NCBI RefSeq assembly: GCF_008929045.1
Contig: NZ_VFAH01000003.1
Location: 331,247-395,246, forward strand
DNA from: Noviherbaspirillum aerium
Lineage (GTDB): Bacteria > Pseudomonadota > Gammaproteobacteria > Burkholderiales > Burkholderiaceae_D
Length of the DNA: 64,000 nucleotides
Direction of reading: 5' to 3'
Position 1 is the stretch's first letter. Every line of letters begins with the position of its first letter. Shown in pieces: positions 8,596 through 16,773 of the stretch. The notes beneath the pieces are model-generated. The model was not told the origin of the DNA and did not search any database. It was given only the letters and a program-made list of their open reading frames with translations. Made by a program: the position numbers and the translations under genes.

Positions 8596-9342
8596 TCATT
8601 GCACGGTCTGCTTGAACGCAATCGTCATCTTTTGCAGCTGCGACGGCACGACGCCGAAAGTATTGCGGAAGCTGCGGCTCATGTGCGCCAGGTCCGCGAA
8701 ACCGGCCTGATGTGCGGCCGTGGTCAGGCTGTCGCCGCGCGCCACCGCGGCCACTCCTGCAAGCAGCCGCATCCACAGCAGGTAGCGCGACAGCGTCATC
8801 CCGGTTTGCTCGCGGAACAAATGCGTGAAGCGGCTTTCGGACAGATGCACCTTCCGTGCAAGCAGGGCACCGTCGGGCTCGCTGCCGGGGTTGGCGGCGA
8901 TCCAGGCCAGCGCCGCCGCAATGCGCTCGTCATAGGCGGCAGGCATGAGCGCCTGCGGCACCGCACAAGCCAGCCACTGCCCGGCTGCCTGCGCGGCGTC
9001 CTCCACGTTGATGGTGCTTCGGCGCGCCGCTTCCAGCGCGCTGCGCACCGCCGCAAAATCCGGCAATGCCTGATATTGCGCCGGCATCACGGTGCCTATC
9101 GTCTGCTGGCGCAGCGGCATCTCGACGAACAGATGGGCCAGCATCGCGCCGCCGCAATCGATCTGGTGCGCCTGGTTGGGGGCAAACACGGCCGCACCGG
9201 TTTCCTGCCAGGGCTGGTCCGGTGCCAATCGGGCGCGGAAGGGTCGGTCCAGGCCCAGGGTAAGCTGGAGTGCGAAGTGGGCATGCGGCGAGGAATCGAT
9301 GCCCGGCCCGACGATCAGCGCACGGCCATGCCAGAGATACAT
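8596..9342 (-). CDS. AraC-family transcriptional regulator
   Basis: A 248-residue regulator with a cupin-like N-terminal part (HAHFALQLTLGLDRPF) and a C-terminal AraC double helix-turn-helix. The first HTH is in ALLARKVHLSESRFTHLFREQ, the second in TTAAHQAGFADLAHMSRSFR, followed by the family terminus FGVVPSQL. The start at MYLWHGRALI was preferred since longer in-frame versions would overlap the upstream SDR gene substantially; no clear ribosome binding site decides it. It follows the SDR gene on the same strand with a 19-bp gap and may be cotranscribed. Confidence 0.85.
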   Translation of the reverse strand: MYLWHGRALIVGPGIDSSPHAHFALQLTLGLDRPFRARLAPDQPWQETGAAVFAPNQAHQIDCGGAMLAHLFVEMPLRQQTIGTVMPAQYQALPDFAAVRSALEAARRSTINVEDAAQAAGQWLACAVPQALMPAAYDERIAAALAWIAANPGSEPDGALLARKVHLSESRFTHLFREQTGMTLSRYLLWMRLLAGVAAVARGDSLTTAAHQAGFADLAHMSRSFRNTFGVVPSQLQKMTIAFKQTVQ

Positions 9343-9361
9343 GCTGGCCCGGTCCGCGGTG

Positions 9362-10111
9362 CTAGCGGCCGCCGGCAACATCGATGAACGAACCCGTCGT
9401 ATAGGAAGACTGGTCGGACAGAAGCCACAGAATGGCATTGGCCACTTCGAGCGCATCCCCGCCCCGCTTCATCGGCACGGTTTCCTTGACGCGGTCGACC
9501 CGGCCCGGCTCACCGCCGCTGGCATGGATTTCCGTATAGATCACGCCTGGCCGCACGGCATTGACGCGTATGCCGTCGGCCGCCACCTCCTTGGCCAGGC
9601 CGATGGTCATCGCATCGATTGCGGCTTTCGACGCGGCGTAATCGACATACTCGTTCGGCGCTCCCAGCCTGGCGGCGATGGATGACACATTGACGATCGC
9701 CCCGCCGCTTCCGCCGCGGGCGGTCGACATGCGCCTGACAGCCTCGCGCGCGCAGAGAAAACTTCCGGTGACATTGGTGGCGAAGATCCGGGCGAGCCGC
9801 CCCGCATCCATGTCTTCCACGCGCATCTGGTGTTCGAGGATGCCGGCATTGTTGACCAGCGCGGTGATATCGCCGAGCGACTGGTCGACCGCGCCGAACA
9901 GCCGGATCACATCTTCCTGGGACGAGACATCGGCCTGCACCGCGATCGCCTCGCCGCCGGAATTGAGAATGGCCTGCACCACTTCATCTGCGGCGGCACG
10001 GTTGTTGAGATAACTGATGCAGACCGCGTACCCCTGGGTCGCGGCGAGCTGGGCGGTCGCGGCGCCGATGCCGCGGCTGCCGCCGGTGATGAGGATGACC
10101 TTTCTGGACAT
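9362..10111 (-). CDS. SDR-family NAD(P)-dependent oxidoreductase
   Basis: A classical short-chain dehydrogenase/reductase, 249 residues from MSRKVILITGGSRGIG. All landmarks are present: the cofactor motif TGGSRGIG, NNAG in LVNNAGILE, the catalytic serine in VNVSSIA, and YxxxK in YVDYAASKAA. The C-terminus (GSFIDVAGGR) is typical of the 3-oxoacyl-ACP reductase/glucose-dehydrogenase-like group; the E. coli YgfF protein is similar. The substrate is undetermined. It is divergent from the DNA glycosylase gene and upstream of the AraC gene in the same direction. Confidence 0.88.
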   Translation of the reverse strand: MSRKVILITGGSRGIGAATAQLAATQGYAVCISYLNNRAAADEVVQAILNSGGEAIAVQADVSSQEDVIRLFGAVDQSLGDITALVNNAGILEHQMRVEDMDAGRLARIFATNVTGSFLCAREAVRRMSTARGGSGGAIVNVSSIAARLGAPNEYVDYAASKAAIDAMTIGLAKEVAADGIRVNAVRPGVIYTEIHASGGEPGRVDRVKETVPMKRGGDALEVANAILWLLSDQSSYTTGSFIDVAGGR

Positions 10112-10219
10112 GTTTTCTCCGGGTAGTGGCCTTTCCGATAACGACATATTAAACCAGCGTTCCGGCCGTCGCCGCCGGCACGGCCTGCCGCCCGGCGAGG
10201 CTGCGGCTACAATGCAGGA

Positions 10220-10723
10220 ATGACCTCCATTCCGACCCCGCAGACCGCCCTGCTGGCCGGCTTTCCGCCGGTCCTCGACCGGTCCACGCGCATCGCCGTT
10301 CTCGGCAGTTTTCCAGGTGTGGCTTCGCTTACGGCACAGCAATATTATGCCCATCCGCGCAACCAGTTCTGGCGGCTGCTATCGGCCGTGCTGGACGATC
10401 CCATTGCAAGCCTGCCTTACGAACAGCGGCTGAACAGGCTGCTGAGCCATGGCATCGGCCTGTGGGATGTGATCGCCATATGCGAGCGCGAGGGCAGTCT
10501 CGATGCCGACATCAGGCAGGCGCAGGCGAACGACTTCGCAGTCCTGCGCCATCAAGCGCCGCAGCTGCGCAAGGTTTGCTTCAATGGCAAGACCTCGGGC
10601 AAGTACGCGCCCTTCTTCGCCGATGCAGGATTTGAAACACTGGTCCTGCCTTCGTCTTCACCTGCCAACGCCCAGCTTTCCTTTGAGGAAAAACTGGCGC
10701 AATGGAAGAACATCATTCTGTAG
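10220..10723 (+). CDS. DNA-deoxyinosine glycosylase (UDG superfamily)
   Basis: A 167-residue uracil-DNA-glycosylase-superfamily protein of the hypoxanthine-DNA glycosylase type. Visible motifs are LGSFPGVASL (the GSFPG loop replacing the UDG water-activating motif), QYYAHPRNQFWRLL, CFNGKTSGK and the LPSSSPAN loop near the C-terminus. The family excises deaminated adenine (hypoxanthine) from DNA as a base-excision repair step. It is about 60 bp upstream of the spermidine-synthase-like gene and co-directional with it; whether they share a transcript is unclear. Confidence 0.82.
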   Translation: MTSIPTPQTALLAGFPPVLDRSTRIAVLGSFPGVASLTAQQYYAHPRNQFWRLLSAVLDDPIASLPYEQRLNRLLSHGIGLWDVIAICEREGSLDADIRQAQANDFAVLRHQAPQLRKVCFNGKTSGKYAPFFADAGFETLVLPSSSPANAQLSFEEKLAQWKNIIL

Positions 10724-10783
10724 AATGACAGAAACATTTTTTACCGTCCGCCGTTCCGGCGCACGGCAGATTGCCTAATCGCC

Positions 10784-11623
10784 ATGCTCATCAAACGCAA
10801 TTCCATGGAAGCGCAAGCCAACCGCAAGGCCGGCCCCGGCAAGCCGGCGGCCCCGAAAGCGCCGCGCAAGCCCAAGTTCGCACCCATCACTCTCTCGGAG
10901 CAGGACGGCGTGGTCTTCCTGCACTTCGGCACCGAGTGGGTTCAAGGCGCGATGCGCAAGCGCAAGCCGGACTGGATCGAGCTGGAATATGCGCAGCAGA
11001 TGATGTCGTGGATGCTGTTCATCGAGCGGCCTGCGCATGTCGCCCAGCTTGGCCTGGGCACCGGCGCACTGACCAAGTTCTGCTACCGGCAATTTCCCGA
11101 CGCGCGCGTGACGGCGGTCGAACTCAATCCTTCGGTCATCACGGTATGCCACTCCATGTTCAAGCTGCCGCAGGAAGACGAGCGCTTGTCCATACGCGAG
11201 ATGGATGCGATGGATTTCGTGACGGATCCGGCCAACCACGGTACCCTCGACGCGCTGCAGGTTGATCTCTACGATGCCACCGTCAAGGGGCCGGTGCTGG
11301 ATACGCCGGAGTTCTACGAAGCCTGCGCCGCCTGCCTGAAACCGCATGGCATCATGACCGTCAACCTGTTCGGCGACCATCCCAGTTACAACAAGAACTA
11401 CAAGGCGATGCGCTACGCATTTGCCGACACGCTATGCCTGGCGCCGGTACATGAAGGCAATGTGGTGGTGCTCGCCTTCAAGACCAAGCCGGAAATCGAC
11501 TTCAAGGCCCTGCACGAGCGCGCCGCGCAGATTACCGCCGCCACCAGGCTGCCGACCAAATCCTGGGTGAACGGCATGCAGGTCTGGCATCAGCTGCGCA
11601 TGGAAAAACAAGGAAAGCAATGA
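10784..11623 (+). CDS. Spermidine synthase-like aminopropyl/methyltransferase-fold protein
   Basis: A 279-residue Rossmann-type protein of the spermidine synthase family. The SAM/dcSAM site is in VAQLGLGTGALTKF, followed by the acidic strand end VTAVELNPSVI and DALQVDLYDA. The N-terminus is a lysine/proline-rich extension (KAGPGKPAAPKAPRKPK), absent from canonical SpeE. The motif EYAQQMMSW replaces the canonical E-Y-QE substrate signature, so true spermidine synthase activity is uncertain. A second ATG at 10805 is an alternative start. Its stop overlaps the GspE-like start (ATGA), so the two are translationally coupled. Confidence 0.75.
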   Translation: MLIKRNSMEAQANRKAGPGKPAAPKAPRKPKFAPITLSEQDGVVFLHFGTEWVQGAMRKRKPDWIELEYAQQMMSWMLFIERPAHVAQLGLGTGALTKFCYRQFPDARVTAVELNPSVITVCHSMFKLPQEDERLSIREMDAMDFVTDPANHGTLDALQVDLYDATVKGPVLDTPEFYEACAACLKPHGIMTVNLFGDHPSYNKNYKAMRYAFADTLCLAPVHEGNVVVLAFKTKPEIDFKALHERAAQITAATRLPTKSWVNGMQVWHQLRMEKQGKQ

Positions 11624-13434
11624 GCGCGAGACTCGAGCAGGCCGGCGCACCCGCGGCCAAGGCGGCGACCCGGACCATCGACCTGCAGCAAATCTTTACC
11701 TGGCTGATGGCCGACGGCATCGTGGCCAAGACGGAGGCGAAAACGCTGTTCAACCAGGCGCAAGGCTTGCTGCGCAATGCCACCGTCACCATGCATCCCC
11801 TGACCGCTGTCGCCCAATGCAAGCTGCAGTCGGCCGCCCCGCCGCACCGGCTGCTGACGCTCGACTGGCTGAGCGAATGGATGGCAGGCAAGGTCAAGCT
11901 GCCGTTCTTCCGCATCGACCCGCTGAAGATCGATTTCACCAAGGTGGCCGATGTGATGTCGGCCACCTATGCAAGCCGCTTCAACATCCTGCCGGTGGAA
12001 CTGACCTCCACCGATGTCGTGATTGCCACCGCCGAGCCGCTCGCCATCGAATGGGAAGCCGAGATCGCCAAGATCACCCGGCGCAGCGTGCGCCTGGTGG
12101 TCGCCAATCCGCTCGACATCGCCCAGTACACCGCGCAGTTCTTCACGCTGGCCAAGTCCATCAAGGGCGCCAACAAGTTCGGCAACCAGGACGTCTCCCT
12201 GCGCAGCAATTTCGAGCAGCTGGTTGAACTCGGCAAGTCCAACAAGACGCTCGATGCCAATGACCAGCACATCGTCAACATCGTGGACTGGCTGTGGCAG
12301 TATGCCTTCGAGCAGCGCGCTTCCGATATCCACCTCGAACCCAAGCGCGATCTCGGCGCGATCCGCTTTCGCATCGACGGCGTGCTGCACCAGGTCTACC
12401 AGGTGCCGATCGCGGTGATGATCGCCATGACCGCGCGCATCAAGCTGCTCGGCCGCATGGACGTGATCGAAAAGCGCCGCCCGCAGGACGGCCGCATCAA
12501 GACGCGCACCGCCGGCGGCCAGGAAATCGAACTCCGCCTGTCCACCCTGCCGACCGCCTTCGGCGAAAAGCTGGTGATGCGCATTTTCGATCCGGATGTC
12601 GTGGTCAAGACGCTGCCCGAACTCGGTTTCCCGCCGGACGATGCGAAACGCTGGGATGCGCTCACGGCCCGTCCGCACGGCATCATCCTGGTCACCGGCC
12701 CCACCGGCTCCGGCAAGACCACGACCCTGTACACGACGCTCAAGGCGCTGGCCACCTCCGAGGTCAATGTCTGCACCGTCGAAGACCCGATTGAAATGGT
12801 CGAAGGCAGCTTCAACCAGATGCAGGTCCAGCACGGCATCGACCTCTCCTTCGCCGACGGCGTGCGCGCACTGATGCGGCAGGATCCGGACATCATCATG
12901 GTCGGCGAGATCCGTGACCTCGAAACCGCCGAGATGGCCATCCAGGCCGCGCTGACCGGACATCTCGTGCTGTCGACGCTGCACACCAATGATGCCCCGT
13001 CGGCCGTGATGCGCCTGCTGGAACTCGGCGTGCCTTACTATCTGCTGGAAGCGACCCTGATCGGCATCATGGCCCAGCGGCTGGTGCGCACGCTGTGCCC
13101 GGAATGCAAGAAGCCGGACGGGGAATTGAACGATGATGTCTGGGCCAGCCTGGTCGAAGGATGGGCATTGCCGAAACCGGCAACCGTATATCGCCCGGTG
13201 GGCTGCCCGGAATGCCGGCAGACCGGATACCGCGGACGCACCGGCCTGTATGAACTCCTCGGGATTACTCAGCCCTTCTCCAGGCTGATCAAGCAGGAGA
13301 CCGACATCCATGCGCTGCGCCGACAAAGCATCAGTGACGGCATGAAACCGCTGCGCATCGCCGGTGCAATGAAGATAGCCGAAGGTGTCACCACTGCGGA
13401 CGAAGTGCTGAAGGTTACCTCCGCGTTGACCTGA
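11620..13434 (+). CDS. GspE/PilB-family secretion/pilus assembly ATPase
   Basis: A hexameric AAA-like ATPase of 604 residues that powers a type II secretion or type IV pilus-like machine from the cytoplasmic face. It has an N-terminal MshEN-like region (about 80-175), the ASDIHLEP Asp-box segment (about 234-241), Walker A GPTGSGKTT (360-368), Walker B region DIIMVGE (424-430) with the TLHTNDA His box, and paired CPEC motifs (493-496, 529-532) forming the zinc site. No other pilus or secretion genes are adjacent, so its machine is encoded elsewhere. It overlaps the preceding gene by 4 bp. Confidence 0.9.
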   Translation: MSARLEQAGAPAAKAATRTIDLQQIFTWLMADGIVAKTEAKTLFNQAQGLLRNATVTMHPLTAVAQCKLQSAAPPHRLLTLDWLSEWMAGKVKLPFFRIDPLKIDFTKVADVMSATYASRFNILPVELTSTDVVIATAEPLAIEWEAEIAKITRRSVRLVVANPLDIAQYTAQFFTLAKSIKGANKFGNQDVSLRSNFEQLVELGKSNKTLDANDQHIVNIVDWLWQYAFEQRASDIHLEPKRDLGAIRFRIDGVLHQVYQVPIAVMIAMTARIKLLGRMDVIEKRRPQDGRIKTRTAGGQEIELRLSTLPTAFGEKLVMRIFDPDVVVKTLPELGFPPDDAKRWDALTARPHGIILVTGPTGSGKTTTLYTTLKALATSEVNVCTVEDPIEMVEGSFNQMQVQHGIDLSFADGVRALMRQDPDIIMVGEIRDLETAEMAIQAALTGHLVLSTLHTNDAPSAVMRLLELGVPYYLLEATLIGIMAQRLVRTLCPECKKPDGELNDDVWASLVEGWALPKPATVYRPVGCPECRQTGYRGRTGLYELLGITQPFSRLIKQETDIHALRRQSISDGMKPLRIAGAMKIAEGVTTADEVLKVTSALT

Positions 13435-13801
13435 TCAGCTGCATTCCGCTTGCCTCCCGTGGTCGGTGTTGTCGTGAAGTGGCGGGTTCATACCATGCGT
13501 CGTGTTCGCCGGCTGCTCCGACTGCCCACGCAAGCCTATCTGCCCGCCGCTGCGCAAGCGCGCACTCGGTTCATACATTGTGAGTCCATTTCGATCGGGG
13601 TCTATGTCAATACGAAAGACCAAATTCACGTAACAACAAAATTAATACCCGTAACAACGAAGTACATACTCCCTGGGCGAGAGTAATACCGTTTTTACAG
13701 CCAGCACCCGGTTTATAACTATTCAATGCGAAGGCCCATCCAGTATTCACAGGCCCAAGCTGAAGATCTGTTGAGAGCAAATATGAGGTAACCGCACCGG
13801 A

Positions 13802-13882
13802 CCAGGCTGTGTTTGCCAAGCGACGAGAGCTGTTCGGAGTTGCATTGAAGTGCGGGAGCCCATGCGCTCGGACAGTGCGACA
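13802..13882. repeat. Truncated copy of the dispersed TIR repeat (subtype b)
   Basis: Starts CCAGGCTGTGTTTGCCAAGC and continues with TGTTCGGAGT, then TGCATTGAAGTGCGGGAG, closely matching the left two-thirds of the element at 52507. Similarity fades after about 13882 and no right terminal repeat is visible, so the copy is 3'-truncated or decayed. Confidence 0.7.
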
Positions 13883-14208
13883 AGGCTGGCGTCATACAGG
13901 CACCTTGGACTTGGAATGGGCTCGATTCCTGTCTTTACTGGACCAACAAGTCTAGCAAGTCCAACAAGGTTTCAGCTCGCCTTATAAGAGCTGTATGAAG
14001 GGATGTACCGCAATATGCCATCGAGAAAGATCACACTGCGCGGCTATTGCGATGCGTGTCCTGTGCCCTCAGCCGATGGGCATTTTCCATGGCAGAGGGG
14101 CTTGATACCAGACCAGGCAACATTCAGTGTGAATGCTCGCGAAATGGAATGTGCCCGTTCAGAAAGAGATTTTTTCTACGTACGGCTACCATTTCCGGAG
14201 ATTGTTGC

Positions 14209-14214
14209 TATAAT
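14209..14214 (+). promoter_or_regulatory. -10 box of tRNA-Lys promoter
   Basis: A consensus TATAAT followed by a GC-rich discriminator (GCGGGCC) lies 13 bp before the mature tRNA-Lys 5' end. No good -35 box is visible at the usual distance. Confidence 0.6.
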
Positions 14215-14226
14215 GCGGGCCTCGTT

Positions 14227-14302
14227 GGGTCGTTAGCTCAGTTGGTAGAGCAGCGGACTTTTAATCCGTTGGTCGCAGGTTCGAGTCCCGCACGGCCTAC
14301 CA
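14227..14302 (+). tRNA. tRNA-Lys (anticodon UUU)
   Basis: A 76-nt cloverleaf with encoded CCA. The D-arm AGCTCAGTTGGTAGAGC, the anticodon loop CTTTTAA (anticodon TTT) and the T-arm GCAGGTTCGAGTCCCGC are all standard. The acceptor stem includes two G-U pairs. It is followed immediately by a rho-independent terminator. Confidence 0.97.
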
Positions 14303-14310
14303 GAATACGA

Positions 14311-14340
14311 AGGGTCTAAGTGAAAGCTTAGACCCTTTTC
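14311..14340 (+). terminator. Rho-independent terminator after tRNA-Lys
   Basis: A perfect 10-bp stem (AGGGTCTAAG with CTTAGACCCT) has a 6-nt loop and is followed by TTTTC, starting 8 bp after the tRNA CCA end. Confidence 0.85.
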
Positions 14341-14481
14341 TGTTTTCAAAGCCTGCGCTTCGTGCCTCTCTTCTCGGCATGCCACTTTCCCTTCGAGAAA
14401 GGCCACCATCTTCCGCTGGTCGTCACTCTCATTCCAGTCTCATGCCGTGAGGCCGCATCTTTTCCATCTGGCCTCGTTGCG

Positions 14482-14609
14482 CTAGGCTGTGTTTGATACG
14501 CGTTGCGAGCGGTTCGGAGTGGTGCCGAGGAGCGCACGCGTACGCAGGGTACGCCGAGCACCGCAGGTGCCAATCCGGATTGCGCAGCAGCTTATCAAAC
14601 ACAGCCTAG
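14482..14609. repeat. Intact dispersed repeat with 17-bp perfect terminal inverted repeats
   Basis: A 128-bp intergenic element. Its left end CTAGGCTGTGTTTGATA (14482-14498) is the exact reverse complement of its right end (14593-14609). The GC-rich core contains GCGAGCGGTTCGGAGT, then GCCGAGGAGCGCACGCG and GCCGAGCACCGCAG. Related copies lie at 13802, 18943 and 52507. It is too short to code for a transposase, so it resembles a MITE or ERIC-like palindromic element. It could fold into a long hairpin if transcribed. It lies between tRNA-Lys and the tail-anchored protein gene. Confidence 0.85.
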
Positions 14610-14829
14610 AGCGTCTTCGCCCTGACCGGCCTGGTCGAGGCCAAGGCAGATTGCTGCTGGAACAAGGCGTGACGACGCGACATGGCCAGCCATGGCAAGG
14701 AGTCACAACGCAGTGCCAGTAGCTATCTGTCCGGGATCAACAGGCAGGTCAGGGTGAAAACGCTCTAGCCATCCGCCGACTCGAAATCTTCTCGGCCTTG
14801 CCTTGCCTAGTCCATCAAGCCGAAGCGCT

Positions 14830-15966
14830 TTAGAAGTACCAAGTGTACGCCGCCACTGCGGCAGTGCCGACCGCCGCATGAAGCACATACCAAAGGATCT
14901 GGCGCGCGCGCGCAGAAGAAGATGGCTTGGGGTCTTTTGCGGTGATGCCGGTATCGGCATCCTTTTCAGGAAGATCCGCCTCGGTGTCGGCTATGGCTGC
15001 TTGAGATGACTGAGGTGGCTGCGGTGGCTGCGGTGGCTGCGGCGCCATGACGCGCGGCGAAACAGGAGCGGACTTTCTAGGCGATGCCTCCGGGGCTCGA
15101 GCCTCGGGCATGAATGCCGGACGCGGCGTGCCGGATATCGGCGCGGAGTCCTGGCGCTGATCGACGCTGATGCGCCCTCTTGTAAGCATCAGGTGCAGTT
15201 CCTGAATGGTGGGCTTGCGCTGATGCACGCGTTCCCATGCGCGAATCAGATTGACGTGCCCGTCTCCCATCAGCGCGTCGTGAAGTGCATCACCCATCTC
15301 CCGCCCTTTGACGACAGCCTGTTCCAGCTGCCTGTCGTGCATGTTTTCCGCCATCTCGATCAAGCCGCGCATGCGCGCATAGTCACGGCATGCGCGCAGG
15401 TCTTCTTCAAGATCATGAAATTCGATCTGCGCATCGATCTGTACCGGCGGATCGAAGATGATGCCGGTATTGAGCCCCCGCAGTTCAAACAGTGCCCGCA
15501 CCGGGAAATCGAGTTGCAGCACTTCACTGCTGTCGATCTGGCCGGCACGCAGGCTTACCTGCTCAAGGAACAGGCGCGACTGGCAATAACCGCGGAAGAA
15601 TGAAGCAAACGGCTCGATATCCGCCTTCTTCAAGGAAAGCGGCTTGCTCCAGCCATCGCCTTCGGTGGCTTCATCGAGCGGAATCAGGGCTGAACGTATG
15701 CGCGGGATGCGCAGGACCTTGTCGATCCAATAGTAGCGAAGGCGTTCGACATCGCCGATGAAGGTCTTCTGCGCCGACTCGGTCGAGGCCGCAACGTCCG
15801 TCTTTTCGGACATGCCGTCATTTCGTGATTGACCGCGCGCTGCAAGCCCGCCGCCAGCACCACCGCCGGCGAGCTTCTTCCGCTGCTCGACCGCCTCCTG
15901 ATGGATGCGATTCTGGCGCTCGGTTTCCCATTGCAGCGGATTGTCGACGACGTCCAAGGCATGCAT
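14830..15966 (-). CDS. Unrecognised tail-anchored membrane protein
   Basis: 378 residues, family not recognised. A mostly helical cytoplasmic part (1-270) contains one well-ordered segment (about 60-260) without known catalytic motifs. A proline-rich linker with PQPPQPPQPPQ follows at about 305-320, then an acidic stretch. The last 22 residues (ILWYVLHAAVGTAAVAAYTWYF) form one transmembrane helix, so the protein should be a C-terminal tail-anchored inner-membrane protein with its bulk in the cytoplasm. The start at MHALDVVDN is supported by GGAGG seven bases upstream. It follows the orphan flhD by 155 bp on the same strand and may depend on it or be coexpressed with it (inference). Confidence 0.65.
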   Translation of the reverse strand: MHALDVVDNPLQWETERQNRIHQEAVEQRKKLAGGGAGGGLAARGQSRNDGMSEKTDVAASTESAQKTFIGDVERLRYYWIDKVLRIPRIRSALIPLDEATEGDGWSKPLSLKKADIEPFASFFRGYCQSRLFLEQVSLRAGQIDSSEVLQLDFPVRALFELRGLNTGIIFDPPVQIDAQIEFHDLEEDLRACRDYARMRGLIEMAENMHDRQLEQAVVKGREMGDALHDALMGDGHVNLIRAWERVHQRKPTIQELHLMLTRGRISVDQRQDSAPISGTPRPAFMPEARAPEASPRKSAPVSPRVMAPQPPQPPQPPQSSQAAIADTEADLPEKDADTGITAKDPKPSSSARARQILWYVLHAAVGTAAVAAYTWYF

Positions 15967-16121
15967 CTCAGCCTCCGTAAAGAGCGGGACCGAAACGCAA
16001 ATCCGGGAGAGACCATGCACAAGCACGCGGGTGCAATACTGCACGCTTCCCATGGCACATGGAAAGAGGCAGCAAGGACATTCGGCCGCGGCGCTTGCAG
16101 ATGGTCACGCCAGTTGCCTCG

Positions 16122-16436
16122 TCAAACCAAGGTTTCCGGCGCCTGCGAAGCCATGATGATCGAGGCATGCACAGGAGCGCTCGTTGCACCCGCCTTGTCG
16201 CGCAACAGGGTGGAGAGAATGGCGGTATCGTTGAAGCGGAAACGCGAAAGCATGACATTGCAGCTTGCCATCTTCAGCACCTGGGCATTGCTCATGCCGG
16301 CAATCAGGTCGGCGATTTCGCCGCTGATGCCAAGCCTGAAGATTGCTTCGGCACGATCGTCGCGGATCATCTGCTGAGCAATCATCAGATAGCTGAGATT
16401 GACATCGCGAATCTCCGACAGGTAATCATTGGCCAT
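16122..16436 (-). CDS. Orphan FlhD-family flagellar regulator
   Basis: A 104-residue FlhD homologue. IRDVNLSYLMIAQQMIRDDR (about 9-28) aligns with the FlhD helix IYDINLSYLLLAQRLI, and IFRLGISGEIADLIAGMSNAQVLKMA and SRFRFND match further conserved blocks. FlhD normally forms the FlhD4C2 complex that activates flagellar class II promoters, but no flhC follows. Instead the gene starts 16 bp after mazF on the same strand, with AAGGACGACTCAC as ribosome binding site. It may be a second FlhD paralogue with a partner elsewhere, or have diverged to another role. The FlhD family assignment is firm; the function here is open. Confidence 0.8.
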   Translation of the reverse strand: MANDYLSEIRDVNLSYLMIAQQMIRDDRAEAIFRLGISGEIADLIAGMSNAQVLKMASCNVMLSRFRFNDTAILSTLLRDKAGATSAPVHASIIMASQAPETLV

Positions 16437-16452
16437 GTGAGTCGTCCTTATC

Positions 16453-16773
16453 TTAATAAGCGAAAACTTCTTGTAATACTTCGAGAGTCTTAGCCATGGT
16501 GTCGTCGCCGATTGCACCAAGCTTCCTTATCAACCGCACTTTTTCCAGCGTGCAGATCTGATCAAGCAGGATGAGCCCCTGCTTTCCCATGAACATCACG
16601 GGAATCCTGAACGGAGCCGGCAGATCATGGGTGCTCATCGGCGCCACGATCAGCGTGCTCAGGTACTCATCCATTTCTTCAGGTGAGACGATGACGCAGG
16701 GCCAGCGCTGCTGCGTCACGCTACCGACCGGTTTTTCGAAATCAACCAGCCATACATCGGCGCGCTTTACCAT
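16453..16773 (-). CDS. MazF/PemK-family mRNA interferase toxin
   Basis: A 106-residue toxin of the MazF/PemK fold, a ribosome-independent, sequence-specific endoribonuclease. The N-terminus is KRADVWLVDFEKPVGSVTQQRWPCVIVSP, with the proline-containing RPxxVIS-type segment, and STLIVAPMST and LDQICTLEKVRL are the later conserved blocks (arginine/glutamine active-site region). It overlaps the antitoxin gene by 7 bp, the usual coupling of such modules. It is followed by flhD after 16 bp, an unusual downstream partner. Confidence 0.88.
   Translation of the reverse strand: MVKRADVWLVDFEKPVGSVTQQRWPCVIVSPEEMDEYLSTLIVAPMSTHDLPAPFRIPVMFMGKQGLILLDQICTLEKVRLIRKLGAIGDDTMAKTLEVLQEVFAY

Larger units (their letters stand above)
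13435..14226. other. Gene-poor region with direct repeats and truncated repeat element
   Basis: No convincing gene was found in about 790 bp. A pair of CGTAACAAC direct repeats exactly 21 bp apart (13629 and 13650) sits in an AT-rich patch and looks like a regulator-binding array with no obvious target gene. A truncated copy of the dispersed repeat family begins at 13802. The region ends with the tRNA-Lys promoter, whose -10 TATAAT is at 14209-14214. Confidence 0.5.

Noticed and set aside
13607..13819. A 70-codon minus-strand frame in the gene-poor region
   Set aside because: No initiation site or homology; the frame runs into a truncated repeat element. It might be a gene remnant but cannot be supported.
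14003..14236. A 77-codon frame ending inside tRNA-Lys
   Set aside because: It overlaps the tRNA promoter and the tRNA itself and has no ribosome binding site.
14227..14302. tRNA-Lys as attachment site of an integrated element
   Set aside because: No integrase, and no second copy of the tRNA 3' end was seen in the window.
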